Positions 17,783 through 26,699 of a DNA stretch of 64,000 nucleotides are shown here, piece after piece. Under the pieces are notes generated by a model. That model did no database searches and was not told the origin of the DNA. It saw only the letters and a program-made list of their open reading frames with translations. The DNA is taken from contig NZ_CP045670.1 of the NCBI RefSeq assembly GCF_017161325.1, positions 2,721,367 through 2,785,366 on the forward strand, written 5' to 3'. The position numbers were made by a program, and so were the translations under genes. The DNA is from Treponema pedis. Lineage in GTDB: Bacteria; Spirochaetota; Spirochaetia; Treponematales; Treponemataceae. Position 1 is the stretch's first letter; each line of letters opens with the position of its first letter.

Positions 17783-18271
17783 TCAGCAGTCTTTATATTT
17801 TTCTACAACATCTTTGAATGCCAATGTTGTTCTAACCATAAGTAATATGCAAATACCCGTGCTTATGCCATCCGCAAAAAACACAGCGTGAGCTTCTTTT
17901 TTATAAATCCCTGAAAACCCTCTTGCTTTACCTATTTCAATCCGACTTTTTGACGAAATCCATTTATTACTATCTCTACAAAAATCTTTACAGATATATA
18001 TAGTACTGTCCCAACCGTTATCTATATCATAGTAAAGACAAAGAGCTTTTGCAGATTCTCTTTTTGCTCTTTCAATACACTGCTGCATATAAACATCAAT
18101 TTTATTAGAATAGCTTTTTAAATTAACTGCAAAAATCTTTTCCATCAATTCATCGGAGACACCAAAGTCTTTAGCAAGTTTTTTTGAGAAAGCTGTTATT
18201 TCCGATGTATTTTTTTCTTCTAAATACTTAATACACTTTTCCCAGTAATTCCAATATTCCTGACCGCTCAT
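17783..18271 (-). CDS. Hypothetical protein
   Basis: This 162-residue soluble protein is rich in helices and charged residues (YWNYWEKCIKYLEEKN start). It has a YICKDFCRDSNKW motif and a hydrophobic ISTGICILLMVRTTLA stretch near the end. No known domain is recognised. It sits in a run of small orphan genes (17.4-19.4 kb), a context often seen for immunity genes, but there is no direct evidence for that. Confidence 0.55.
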   Translation of the reverse strand: MSGQEYWNYWEKCIKYLEEKNTSEITAFSKKLAKDFGVSDELMEKIFAVNLKSYSNKIDVYMQQCIERAKRESAKALCLYYDIDNGWDSTIYICKDFCRDSNKWISSKSRIEIGKARGFSGIYKKEAHAVFFADGISTGICILLMVRTTLAFKDVVEKYKDC

Positions 18272-18304
18272 CCGTATTTCCTTCTCTTCAAAAAATTCAA
18301 CTTT

Positions 18305-18647
18305 TTATAAAATAGATTTAAGCCAGTTAAATACTTTTCTTGTAAATTTCGATGTTTCGATATTTTTAGGGAGAATTAAAGTTATTCTATGACGCTCTTT
18401 TGTATAACTATTATTAAATATAATCAAAAAAGGACCTTCATCGGAAATTTTATCTGTATAAAAGCCTTTTTCATCCATAAGATCAAACATTGCTTTACTT
18501 TTGGCAACATAAATATCTGTTGTTTCATCTTCAGCCTCAATCACAAAATAAGGATTGTCCCATAATGAAAAAGATTTTTTTCATTTCGTGAATGAATACA
18601 CCCTTTCTTTTCTGTGTATATAAAATGTAATCAATGCCTGTAATCAT
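18305..18647 (-). pseudogene. Hypothetical small protein, frame broken in an A7 run
   Basis: A good start exists at 18647 (ATG after AGGGG) reading MITGIDYILYTQKRKGVFIH, but this frame stops after the run of seven T on the plus strand at 18575-18581. Removing one base joins it to a frame that continues SLWDNPYFVIEAEDETTDIY to the stop at 18305. The joined product would be about 113 residues. Either an assembly error, a true mutation or a slippage site; the family is unknown. Confidence 0.6.
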
Positions 18648-18664
18648 ATAATACCCCTATCCCT

Positions 18665-19255
18665 CTACTTCCAAAAGCCCAAGAGTTCAAAATCCATACA
18701 ATCAAATGCATTTATTTTATCCCAATCCCTTGCTAAGACAATATCATCCACCTGCTTTGCTTTATATAATTCGTCCAATGTGTTAAATACTCGTTCACCG
18801 CTTTGTATCTCTTTTGCACCGCATCGCTGAAAAGAACAATGGTCTTTATAAATAATTATCATATATTCATAAGGATTGTTTTCAAAATAAAGACTTAGTT
18901 CCGCTTCGCAGTTATATTCTCCAATACTCTTTAATAACAACATCTTAATCTCTTCAAAACTAAACTCCGCTTTGTGATGAGTCTTTTCAATCCATGTAAT
19001 ATTTTTCTTTGATTTTTCAGCTGTTTCTTTACATTCTTCTATACTGTAGAAAAGATAATCACCGACTGTCGTAAATTTTTCATCACAGAAAAACAGATAA
19101 TATCCTTGCGTATTGTCATACTTGCATATTGCAAGGTAATTTATATTTATCATTTTTTCTCCGCCGTTATAATCTACAATTCCGAAGTTATCTTTTTTTG
19201 TATAAAACTTAACTTTTGCACCGTCTAAGTAATCGGGAAACATCATTCTCTCCAT
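18665..19255 (-). CDS. Hypothetical protein
   Basis: This protein of about 196 residues has no recognised family. It contains NYLAICKYDNTQGYYLFFCD, a helix-rich middle and a C-terminal AFDCMDFELLGFWK. The start is ambiguous: the first ATG at 19255 is followed by GGAGAG, which could serve two further ATG codons 9-12 nt downstream (MMFPDYL). The style (surface-exposed aromatic residues, short gene among orphans) resembles immunity proteins, by analogy only. Confidence 0.55.
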   Translation of the reverse strand: MERMMFPDYLDGAKVKFYTKKDNFGIVDYNGGEKMININYLAICKYDNTQGYYLFFCDEKFTTVGDYLFYSIEECKETAEKSKKNITWIEKTHHKAEFSFEEIKMLLLKSIGEYNCEAELSLYFENNPYEYMIIIYKDHCSFQRCGAKEIQSGERVFNTLDELYKAKQVDDIVLARDWDKINAFDCMDFELLGFWK

Positions 19256-19256
19256 T

Positions 19257-19382
19257 TTATTTACGGCAATTCACCTTAAACACCGTACCAATAATTTTGT
19301 TTTCGGGATAGCATTGTTTTAATGCTTTCATATTTTCATAAAAATATTTTTTTCTTCCATATATTCGGAAAAAGAATATACC
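19257..19382 (-). pseudogene. Short coding remnant adjoining a hairpin repeat
   Basis: A frame ending KALKQCYPENKIIGTVFKVN CRK just before the 18665-19255 gene is continuous with the hairpin repeat at 19383-19447, which supplies its only start codon. The coding-like part probably is the tail of a gene whose front was replaced by the repeat. Confidence 0.35.
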
Positions 19383-19447
19383 GCCGTTTCGCAACGAAGT
19401 GAGAAACGGCATACAATACACGACGTTTGCCGAAAGGTAAACTCGCA
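19383..19447 (+). repeat. Mosaic hairpin repeat, short copy (modules c and b)
   Basis: Module c GCCGTTTCGCAACGAAG/GAGAAACGGC (19383-19410) is followed by the linker ATACAATACAC and module b GACGTTTGCCG/GGTAAACTCGC. The same order and linker occur in the long arrays at 23.9, 40 and 48.8 kb. Confidence 0.85.
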
Positions 19448-19546
19448 CGTTTTTTTAATAAGTATATTTCAAAGTATCGGAAAATTCAAGCCTATATTAA
19501 CAGTAACGCCGACTATCAATTATGCAATAAACCCCGCATTACATAA

Positions 19547-19692
19547 TTGACATCAATAAAATTTTATGTTATATCTTATTATAAGGAGCTTTAACACTAT
19601 AATGAATAAATAACCTCTTATACTGTACAAATTGAATATTCTCACATCACACGTTTTATAAAACGTTACGGAGTAATAAAAGAGAGGTTATT
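19547..19692 (+). promoter_or_regulatory. Promoter and probable ribosome-mediated attenuator of the ABC-F gene
   Basis: A perfect TTGACA (19547-19552) lies 17 nt before TATATC (19570-19575). The leader contains AAGGAG (19583-19588) and a three-codon ORF ATG-AAT-AAA-TAA (19602-19613). AATAACCTCT (19609-19618), overlapping the leader stop, is the exact complement of AGAGGTTATT (19683-19692), which contains the Shine-Dalgarno sequence of the ABC-F gene. Between them is a 16-nt perfect palindrome ACGTTTTATAAAACGT (19651-19666). A ribosome stalled on the leader would free the gene's binding site. Pairing is seen; the mechanism is inferred from other ABC-F resistance genes. Confidence 0.65.
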
Positions 19693-21153
19693 ATGTTAAT
19701 AGATATTAAAAATCTTACATTTGCATACGAAGGGCAAACAGAGCCTGTTTTTGAAAATCTTACAATACAATTAAACACCGATTGGAAGCTCGGCTGTATC
19801 GGGCGTAACGGATACGGCAAGACTACCTTTTTGCATTTATTGCAAAACAAACTGGAATATACGGGTTCTATTATTGCGCCCGTGCAATTCGAATATTTTC
19901 CGTATTCCTTTACAAATACGGAAGAGTTTTGCTATAAAATACTTCAAGAGCGTTTTCCAGATATTGAGATAAAAGAACTCGAAAAAGAACTTTCACTTTT
20001 AGATACGGAAAGTGCCGTACTTTACCGCAGTTTTTCTACCCTAAGCGCGGGCGAACGGACAAAGCTTCTTCTTGCCGCAATGTTTGTATATGAAAACCGC
20101 TTTTTGCTTATAGACGAACCTACTAATCATTTGGATATGTACGGCAGAAAAGCGGTTGCCGAATATCTCAGACGAAAAAGAGGCTTTATTTTAGTTTCGC
20201 ATGACAGAGATTTTTTAAACCGCACAGTCAATCACATATTGGCAATAGAAAAAAACAATATAACCGTGCAGATTGGAAACTACGATACATGGGAAGAAAA
20301 CAAAATACGGCGGGATAATTATGAAATTGAAAAAAATATCCGGCTGCGTAAAGAAATCAAACGCTTAAAAGAAGCAGCCCGACAAAGAAAGAGCTGGGCC
20401 GATTTAAAAGAAAAAACAAAAAAAGGAGCCGAAGACAAGGGCTTCGTTTCTCATAGGGCGGCAAAACTGATGAATCGTGCAAAAAATATTGAACACAATG
20501 CGGAAAAAGCCGTAACCGAAAAAGCAAAACTTTTAAAAAACATTGAGCGTCTTGAAGATATACCTATGAAGCCGCTTATTCATCACGCAAAAAAATTGAT
20601 AACAGCTGAAAAGCTTTCGGTATTATATGACGGAAAGAAGGTATTTGTTCCGGTCGATTTTAGTCTTTGCGGGGGAGAATGTCTTTGCATAAACGGAAAA
20701 AACGGGGCGGGCAAATCGAGTATTTTAAAACTGCTTACAGGTGAAGCTCTTGAATTTACAGGCTCTTTTAACAAGGCCTCAGGTTTAAAAATATCGTATC
20801 TTCCGCAAAACTTTCAGTTTTTATCGGGAAGTTTATTTGCATTTATTGAAAAATACAATATAGATACTACCGTTTTTTTAACAACACTGCATAAATTAAA
20901 CTTTCCGCCCGAATTATTTGAATGTAATATGCAAACTTATTCAAGCGGACAAAAAAAGAAGGTACTTTTGGCAAAATCCATTTGTGAAAAAGCTCATGTA
21001 TATATTTGGGACGAACCGCTTAACTATATTGATATTATTTCGCGTATTCAAATTGAAACAATGATTTTAAAATACAAACCTGCTCTTATTTTAGTTGAAC
21101 ACGATATAAGATTTACCGAAGCGGTCGGAACGGATTTATTACATCTTAAATAA
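19693..21153 (+). CDS. ABC-F ribosomal protection protein, Lsa/Vga-like
   Basis: This 486-residue protein has two ABC ATPase domains and no membrane part, the ABC-F layout. Domain 1 has GRNGYGKT, LSAGERTK and LLIDEPTNHLD; domain 2 has GKNGAGKS, YSSGQKKK and the variant IWDEPLNYID. That variant and the start DIKNLTFAYEG...TDWKLGCIGRNG are typical of Lsa/Vga-type antibiotic-resistance ABC-F proteins, which displace lincosamide, streptogramin A and pleuromutilin drugs from the ribosome. The inter-domain linker is basic and coiled. Regulation by a leader structure fits this role. The drug spectrum cannot be read from sequence. Confidence 0.88.
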   Translation: MLIDIKNLTFAYEGQTEPVFENLTIQLNTDWKLGCIGRNGYGKTTFLHLLQNKLEYTGSIIAPVQFEYFPYSFTNTEEFCYKILQERFPDIEIKELEKELSLLDTESAVLYRSFSTLSAGERTKLLLAAMFVYENRFLLIDEPTNHLDMYGRKAVAEYLRRKRGFILVSHDRDFLNRTVNHILAIEKNNITVQIGNYDTWEENKIRRDNYEIEKNIRLRKEIKRLKEAARQRKSWADLKEKTKKGAEDKGFVSHRAAKLMNRAKNIEHNAEKAVTEKAKLLKNIERLEDIPMKPLIHHAKKLITAEKLSVLYDGKKVFVPVDFSLCGGECLCINGKNGAGKSSILKLLTGEALEFTGSFNKASGLKISYLPQNFQFLSGSLFAFIEKYNIDTTVFLTTLHKLNFPPELFECNMQTYSSGQKKKVLLAKSICEKAHVYIWDEPLNYIDIISRIQIETMILKYKPALILVEHDIRFTEAVGTDLLHLK

Positions 21154-21174
21154 TGTGATGAATCGGTTAAAAGT

Positions 21175-21206
21175 AATCGGCAACAGTATTTTTACTTTTG
21201 CCGATT
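21175..21206. terminator. Hairpin between convergent ABC-F and YeeE/YedE genes
   Basis: AATCGGCAA (21175-21183) pairs with TTGCCGATT (21198-21206) around a T-rich loop. It lies between the two convergent stop codons and may end transcription from both sides; no long T tract follows. Confidence 0.5.
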
Positions 21207-21225
21207 ATCCTCTAACAGGCCGTAT

Positions 21226-22482
21226 CTAACCTATTCTTTTCATTTTTTTCAAAAGAATATTTCCCAAAATTCCGCCTGAGGTTACCACAATAAGGTAGAG
21301 CCAGCCGGAAAGTGAAAAGTTTGCAATGGGTGTATAAAGAGCTCCCGCATTACAGCCGTTTGCAAGACGCGTGCCTAAACCCATAGTAAAACCTCCTACG
21401 GCAAAAACTATTACGTCCATAAATGTAATTTTAAGTTCGGATTTAAAAGTTTTTGTAAATGTCCCCGCAAGCAATAAGCATACAAGAGTTCCGAAAATAA
21501 TTCCTATATCCTGTACTGAACCTCCGTTTGCAAAAACCGCTCCCGAAAAAAACTCAGGTGTTTTACCAGTAAACTCTGCAAGGGATTCCGCACTTACGCC
21601 GAAAACATATAACAGTTTTCCGAACCAAAAACCGAAAGGTGTGGAAACTCCCCAACCCGATTTCGTTACTCCCATCAACAAGGTAAATAAAACGGCAAAG
21701 GCAAAGGCTCCGGTTCCGAGCGACCACGGTTTTGAAAATATGTGTTCATAATTTTCTTTGCTGAAAAATTTATAATTTTTAGTATCAAGCTGTTGTACTT
21801 CATCTTGAGCCCGCTCATCTCCTACACCGGAAAAACTGTTTTCGTTTTTTCTCTTCCTCTCATACATATACGAAAGAACGCTTACTATCGAAGCAAACAA
21901 TACGGTTACCAGTATCGCTCCCAAGTAGCCGCCCTTTCCGTCCGAAGAAAACCAATCGGGTATAAAAACGCCCTTGTGGCTTCCCGTACTTATGACAGAA
22001 TCTTTTACCCATGAGGCTTTAGCTTGAAACGGAAATCCTAAAAATACACCGAGGCACATAAAGAAAAGCGTAACCGCAGCGCGAGGAAGCCCCGTTACTA
22101 TATCGGTTAAAGAGCCCGAAGCACAGCATGAGCAAAGGCTCATTCCGAAACCGAACAATAAACCGCCGAGTACCAAACCTAAATTAATAGGGTGAACCGA
22201 AAGCTTAAAAGCTTTAGGGTCGCCGAAAATCAAAAAAGATGCGGTAAGAATAGCCGTTACCGTAAACATCAGCATAAGAGTACGCATAAGTTTTGTAGAA
22301 CCTGTACGGAACGCTCTGTTTACGCTTCCTGCAAATCCGAAAAAGGCTCTGGTTAAAACATAACCTATTCCGATGCCTATCATCCAACGGAAGAACAGCA
22401 TTTGCGTTTTTAAAAACGCATAACCTAATACAATGCCGAGTATAAGCACGGCAAACCCGATAATGTTTTCTGTTTTTTTCAT
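21226..22482 (-). CDS. YeeE/YedE-type sulfur transporter
   Basis: This 418-residue polytopic membrane protein consists of two homologous halves, each with the cysteine-bearing motif of the YeeE/YedE (TsuA) family: SLCSCCASGSLTDIVTGLPRA in the first half and LANGCNAGALYTPIANFSLSG in the second. The family imports thiosulfate or related sulfur compounds. The ATG at 22482 follows GGGGAGG; the longer frame to 22575 overlaps the upstream permease and is rejected. It lies 31 nt after the APC permease in a probable operon. Confidence 0.88.
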   Translation of the reverse strand: MKKTENIIGFAVLILGIVLGYAFLKTQMLFFRWMIGIGIGYVLTRAFFGFAGSVNRAFRTGSTKLMRTLMLMFTVTAILTASFLIFGDPKAFKLSVHPINLGLVLGGLLFGFGMSLCSCCASGSLTDIVTGLPRAAVTLFFMCLGVFLGFPFQAKASWVKDSVISTGSHKGVFIPDWFSSDGKGGYLGAILVTVLFASIVSVLSYMYERKRKNENSFSGVGDERAQDEVQQLDTKNYKFFSKENYEHIFSKPWSLGTGAFAFAVLFTLLMGVTKSGWGVSTPFGFWFGKLLYVFGVSAESLAEFTGKTPEFFSGAVFANGGSVQDIGIIFGTLVCLLLAGTFTKTFKSELKITFMDVIVFAVGGFTMGLGTRLANGCNAGALYTPIANFSLSGWLYLIVVTSGGILGNILLKKMKRIG

Positions 22483-22513
22483 TAAAAACCTCCCCAATAT
22501 AATAAACAATTTA

Positions 22514-23860
22514 CTATGAATTACGCTGTTTTGTTCCGAAACGGTAAAAAAGTACACCCAATAGTCCCCATGCAATTAAAAAAATCATAGACCCCTTACT
22601 CAATTGCGCGGGAGAGCCCGGTATTAAAAGCAAACCGATAAAAACGGCTCCCACAAGACAAGTAAGAATGCACATAATTTTTTCAAATACCGAAAGACTT
22701 TTTTTTATTCCTATAAAACCGACATACGTATATGCCAATGCGGCTAAAACAGACGCCATATCTACAATTAAAATAATTACTTCACGTCCTATCCAAGGCC
22801 CTATTAAACTTACGGCTGCAATAAATAAAATCGCTTTGTGATAAATCCCCTTTTCGTTTTTTTCACCTAAAAATTTCGGGCTTAAATTTTCTTGAGAAAT
22901 AGCGCCGAAAAGTTTACTGCTGCTTATCATAAAACCGTTTATGCCTCCGGTAACGGCGGAAAAAAGAGCAACCAGTAAAAATAAAAAACCTATAATTCCT
23001 GTTTTATCCGTTACGGAGCTTCCGACCGCCCATTCGACTTGAGCCGCTTCGGCAGGACCGTAACTTAAACCTGCAATCATATTCAAAAGATTATATAATA
23101 AAATTCCGAAAAATATTGCAAGAATTGTCGTGTGATGCGTTTTTGAAGGGCTAAAACCCAAATCGACCGAAACTTGCGGCACTACATCGAAACCTACAAA
23201 TAAAAACGGAATAATGGCTATGACGGAAGCGGCTTTTATAAAAGAAATTTTTTCAAAGCCTAAATAATTTTCCGAAAAAGCTTTTAAATCGCTTTTTGTA
23301 AGAATTATAAAAAATAATCCTATTACTATTATTACAAGCGAAGAACTCATTATATTTTGAATTTTACTGCTTAACTGCAATCCGCGTAAATTTATTAAAG
23401 TAAAAATTATGATGGGAGCGGAAGCAATAAGAATATCCGCCAAGTATACGCTTGTCGGGCCGAAATTATACATATATCCCCAAAGCATTACCTTACCGAA
23501 AATTTTACGCAAAATTAAAACATAAGCCGTGGCGTTAAGGGGAATCATACTTAAATAACAAAGACTGAGCGACCAGCCGACAGCAAACCCGTGCACCTTT
23601 CCCATATTGGAAAGCGTATACGAAAATTCACCGCCCTCCCCCACATGGCATCTAAGCATAACCTGATAAGCTTTTTGTATGATTATAACGAAAACGCCTC
23701 CTATGCAAAGTCCTAGTGCCGTGTTTATTATTCCGGAATTAGGTAAAAAAGAAACTCCGGGTAAAATAAAAGAGCCCCAGCCGATGATGGCTCCTATTAC
23801 CAAGTTTAAAATAGCAAACTTGGATAACCCCGTTTTTTTTATTAAATTATTATTTTCCAA
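22514..23860 (-). CDS. APC-superfamily amino-acid permease
   Basis: This 448-residue transporter has about 12 membrane helices. The first contains VIGAIIGWGSFILPG, the APC helix-1 glycine motif. The start is TTG at 23860, chosen because AGGGAGG lies 7 nt upstream and homology begins there; the ATG-initiated extension to 23989 is translated hairpin repeat. The promoter-proximal gene of a permease-YeeE pair beside a CoA-disulfide reductase, it may carry cysteine, cystine or another sulfur amino acid, but that is inference. Confidence 0.82.
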   Translation of the reverse strand: MENNNLIKKTGLSKFAILNLVIGAIIGWGSFILPGVSFLPNSGIINTALGLCIGGVFVIIIQKAYQVMLRCHVGEGGEFSYTLSNMGKVHGFAVGWSLSLCYLSMIPLNATAYVLILRKIFGKVMLWGYMYNFGPTSVYLADILIASAPIIIFTLINLRGLQLSSKIQNIMSSSLVIIVIGLFFIILTKSDLKAFSENYLGFEKISFIKAASVIAIIPFLFVGFDVVPQVSVDLGFSPSKTHHTTILAIFFGILLYNLLNMIAGLSYGPAEAAQVEWAVGSSVTDKTGIIGFLFLLVALFSAVTGGINGFMISSSKLFGAISQENLSPKFLGEKNEKGIYHKAILFIAAVSLIGPWIGREVIILIVDMASVLAALAYTYVGFIGIKKSLSVFEKIMCILTCLVGAVFIGLLLIPGSPAQLSKGSMIFLIAWGLLGVLFYRFGTKQRNS

Positions 23861-23875
23861 AAAAACCTCCCTATA

Positions 23876-24456
23876 AATTCTGCAACCGCAGGAATTTTCA
23901 AATTCCGAGGATTGTTTATTTTCCGCCGTTTCGCAACGAAGTGAGAAACGGCATACAATCACGACGTTTGCCGACAGGCAAACTCGCATGTTAAAATTAA
24001 GCGACGCTATCTTAGGAGCTTAATTTTAACCTCCCTTATAAAATAAGCAAGCGGAAAAAATATCAATTTTTGAGCATTGCTTATTTTCCGCCGTTTCGCA
24101 ACGAAGTGAGAAACGGCATACAATCGCGACGTTTGCCGACAGGCAAACTCGCATGTTAAAATTAAGCGACGCTATCTTAGGAGCTTAATTTTAACCTCCC
24201 TTTAAAATAAACAACCGCAAGAATTTTCAAATTCCGAGGATTGTTTATTTTCCCGCACTTTTGCAATGTAATTAAAAACGGTATAAAATACACGACGTTT
24301 GCCGACAGGCAAACTCGCATGTTAAAATTAAGCGACGCTATCTTAGGAGCTTAATTTTAACCTCCCTTTAAAATAAACAACCGCAAGAATTTTCAAATTC
24401 CGAGGATTGTTTATTTTCCCGCACTTTTGCAATGTAATTAAAAACGGTATAAAATA
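23876..24456 (+). repeat. Mosaic hairpin array, three full tandem units plus a partial
   Basis: Units of about 165 nt repeat in the order module d (CAACCGC...GAGGATTG or AAGCAAGCG...GAGCATTGCTT), c (GCCGTTTCGC.../GAAACGGC), linker ATACAAT, b (GACGTTTGCC/GGCAAACTCGC), a (TTAAAATTAAGC/GCTTAATTTTAA) and CCTCCCTT. Unit 2 carries a different module d, and units 3-4 a chimeric module c, while everything else is nearly identical. Read on the minus strand each unit ends with GGGAGG, and the last one acts as the ribosome-binding site of the permease gene. Confidence 0.92.
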
Positions 24457-24545
24457 ATTTTTACGAATTAACTTTCCGCAGATACTTCAAGATATTACCG
24501 CCGCTTTAAAATTTTGTCAAAAAGCGGCGGTACCGTTTTTCGGTT

Positions 24546-26243
24546 TTAGTTAAAATTATATGCCGTAACAATGGGTTTGCGGTTTTGAATCTTATCGGTG
24601 TAATATTCGTATACGCTTAATCCCAAGAAAGAGCCCATAATGTTATACACATTTCTATAACCTAATCCCTGCAAGGCGCAAATTGCATTATAACTTCTTT
24701 GGCTTGAGCGGCAGTGCAAATATACCGGTTTATCTTTAGGAATCTCTTTCACTCTTTCCCTAAACTGACTTAACGGAATATTTATTGCATTAACGATATG
24801 TCCCGCTTCAAATTCGTGCGGTTCCCTTACGTCAATAATGCAGGCGTTTTTTTCTACAAGCTCGCGTACCATAGTAACGGGTACTTGCTTAAATACTCCG
24901 TTTAAAATATTGAGAGCTACAAGGGCTGCATGGTTTACAATATCCTTTGCCGTTCCGAACATGGGAGAATAACAAAGCTCCAATTCTTTTAGGTCTTCAA
25001 GAGTTCCGTTCAGCATAATAAACGAGGCGATAACATCAACGCGCTTATCTACATTACCCTTTCCTATAGCTTGTGCACCGAGAATTCTTCCTGACGGCTT
25101 TTCAAAAATAAGTTTAAAGAAAAGCGGATTTGAATTGGGCATAAGACCTACCTTATCACCGGGGATAAGATAAACGTAATCGTAATTTATTCCGTTCGCT
25201 TTACAATCCTTTTCGTTAAGCCCCGTGCATGCCGCATTATAATCAAAGCAGTGGATAACGGAAGAGCCGATAACGCCGGTATTTCTGTGAGGAATTCTGT
25301 ACATATCATCGGCTGCCGCTCTGGCTTGTCTTTGAGCGGGACCTGCAAGCGTAAGACGGGTCTTTTTGTTTGTAATAAAGTGGCTTACTTCTATGGCATC
25401 TCCTACCGCATAAATATCGTCAATATTGGTGCGGTAATTATGGTCTACAAGGATAGCTCCCGTCTCTCCCAATGTAATGCCCGCCGACTTCGCCAATTCC
25501 GTTTCAGGATATACACCCAAAGAAAGAACTACAGCCTTTGCGGTAACCTTTTTACCGCTTTCCAAAACTATATTATCATCGTTTATTTCTTTTATGCCGT
25601 CACCAAGGATAAGATTTAAACCCTTATCGTACATTTCTTTATGCAAAAGCTGCGCCATATCGTAATCGAAGGGGGCAACAACTTGATTTAATTTTTCGAC
25701 CAGGGCTACGTTTTTCCCTGCAAGACGCAAGTTTTCCGCAGTTTCAACACCTATGTATCCGGCTCCGATAACGGCAATATCGTTGACGTTATTGGTTTGA
25801 ATATAATCGTCTATCTTTTTAATATCGACTACATTCCTTACGGTAAAAACATGAGGTTTATCCGCCCCCTTAATCGATTTGGGAACCAAAGGAGAGGCTC
25901 CCGGAGATAAAACCAGAGTGTCGTACGATTCTTCAAATTCTTTTCCCGAAGCGAGGTCTTTAACCGTTACGGTTTTTGCCTTTGCATTTATTTTGATAAC
26001 CTCATGCGAAGTTTTTGCAATAATATTGTATTGCTTTTTAAACTGCTCCGGGCTCATCAAAACAAGATTTTCACTTTTCGGTACAATTCTGCTTAAAAAG
26101 AAGGGTAAAGCGCAGTTGGAAAAAGATACGTTAGGTCCTCTTTCAAACATAATAACTTCCGCGCTTTCGTCCAAACGGCGTACTCTTGCGGCAACGGAAG
26201 CTCCGCCCGCAACGCCTCCTACGATAACAACTTTTTTTGCCAT
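24546..26243 (-). CDS. CoA-disulfide reductase-rhodanese fusion (NADH oxidase/persulfide reductase family)
   Basis: This 565-residue flavoprotein has FAD site VIVGGVAGGASVAARVRR, redox-active Cys44 in SNCALP, NAD(P) site AVIGAGYIGVE and a C-terminal rhodanese domain from about 465 with active-site Cys511 in HCRSSQRS. Such CoADR-Rhd proteins reduce CoA-disulfides, CoA-persulfides or polysulfide using NAD(P)H. The ATG follows GGAGGAAA. It lies next to a sulfur transporter and permease, separated from them by the hairpin array, supporting a role in sulfur or persulfide handling in an anaerobe. Confidence 0.92.
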   Translation of the reverse strand: MAKKVVIVGGVAGGASVAARVRRLDESAEVIMFERGPNVSFSNCALPFFLSRIVPKSENLVLMSPEQFKKQYNIIAKTSHEVIKINAKAKTVTVKDLASGKEFEESYDTLVLSPGASPLVPKSIKGADKPHVFTVRNVVDIKKIDDYIQTNNVNDIAVIGAGYIGVETAENLRLAGKNVALVEKLNQVVAPFDYDMAQLLHKEMYDKGLNLILGDGIKEINDDNIVLESGKKVTAKAVVLSLGVYPETELAKSAGITLGETGAILVDHNYRTNIDDIYAVGDAIEVSHFITNKKTRLTLAGPAQRQARAAADDMYRIPHRNTGVIGSSVIHCFDYNAACTGLNEKDCKANGINYDYVYLIPGDKVGLMPNSNPLFFKLIFEKPSGRILGAQAIGKGNVDKRVDVIASFIMLNGTLEDLKELELCYSPMFGTAKDIVNHAALVALNILNGVFKQVPVTMVRELVEKNACIIDVREPHEFEAGHIVNAINIPLSQFRERVKEIPKDKPVYLHCRSSQRSYNAICALQGLGYRNVYNIMGSFLGLSVYEYYTDKIQNRKPIVTAYNFN

Positions 26244-26352
26244 ACTTTTCCTCCTGACAATAATATTTATTTTGTAATACGTCTTATATTATATACTTAT
26301 TTTTCAGAAAACGCAAGGTTAAAAACGGTAAATAAATTATCTTTTTATTAGA

Positions 26353-26370
26353 AAAATTATCGATAATTTT
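26353..26370. promoter_or_regulatory. 18-bp perfect palindrome between divergent genes
   Basis: AAAATTATCGATAATTTT is fully self-complementary. It lies between the start of the CoADR-rhodanese gene (110 nt away) and the TPR gene. It could be an operator, but AT-rich palindromes also arise by chance. Confidence 0.35.
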
Positions 26371-26624
26371 AACTATCAGGAATAAACAAAATATCGGTAT
26401 AAACGTCTTTACAGTTTAAAAACGGTCTATCGGAATAAACGGGAACATATAATAAACCTGTCCCCTTGAAAAAATCTTTCGCAATTATATAAAATATTAA
26501 TTGATTTTTAATTACAGCGTTTGCCGAAATAAACACCGCAGCGTTAATTTTTCTTCCTATTCAAAAGTAAAATCTTACCTTCTTAAACCGAAAATTTATT
26601 TTTTTTTAAGAACTTTAAAAAACA

Positions 26625-26653
26625 TTGACAGCATGTAAATTATAAAGTATAAT
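26625..26653 (+). promoter_or_regulatory. Consensus sigma-70 promoter of the TPR gene
   Basis: Perfect TTGACA (26625-26630) and perfect TATAAT (26648-26653) are separated by 17 nt, 46 nt before the ATG at 26700. Confidence 0.85.
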
Positions 26654-26699
26654 CGCAAGTGTTATCTTATAGCATTAAAAACTTATAGGAGAAAAATTT

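Noticed and set aside
23861-23989. N-terminal extension of the APC permease beginning MRVCLSANVV
   Set aside because: The extension is translated hairpin repeat, and a TTG with an excellent ribosome-binding site lies at the family's normal start.
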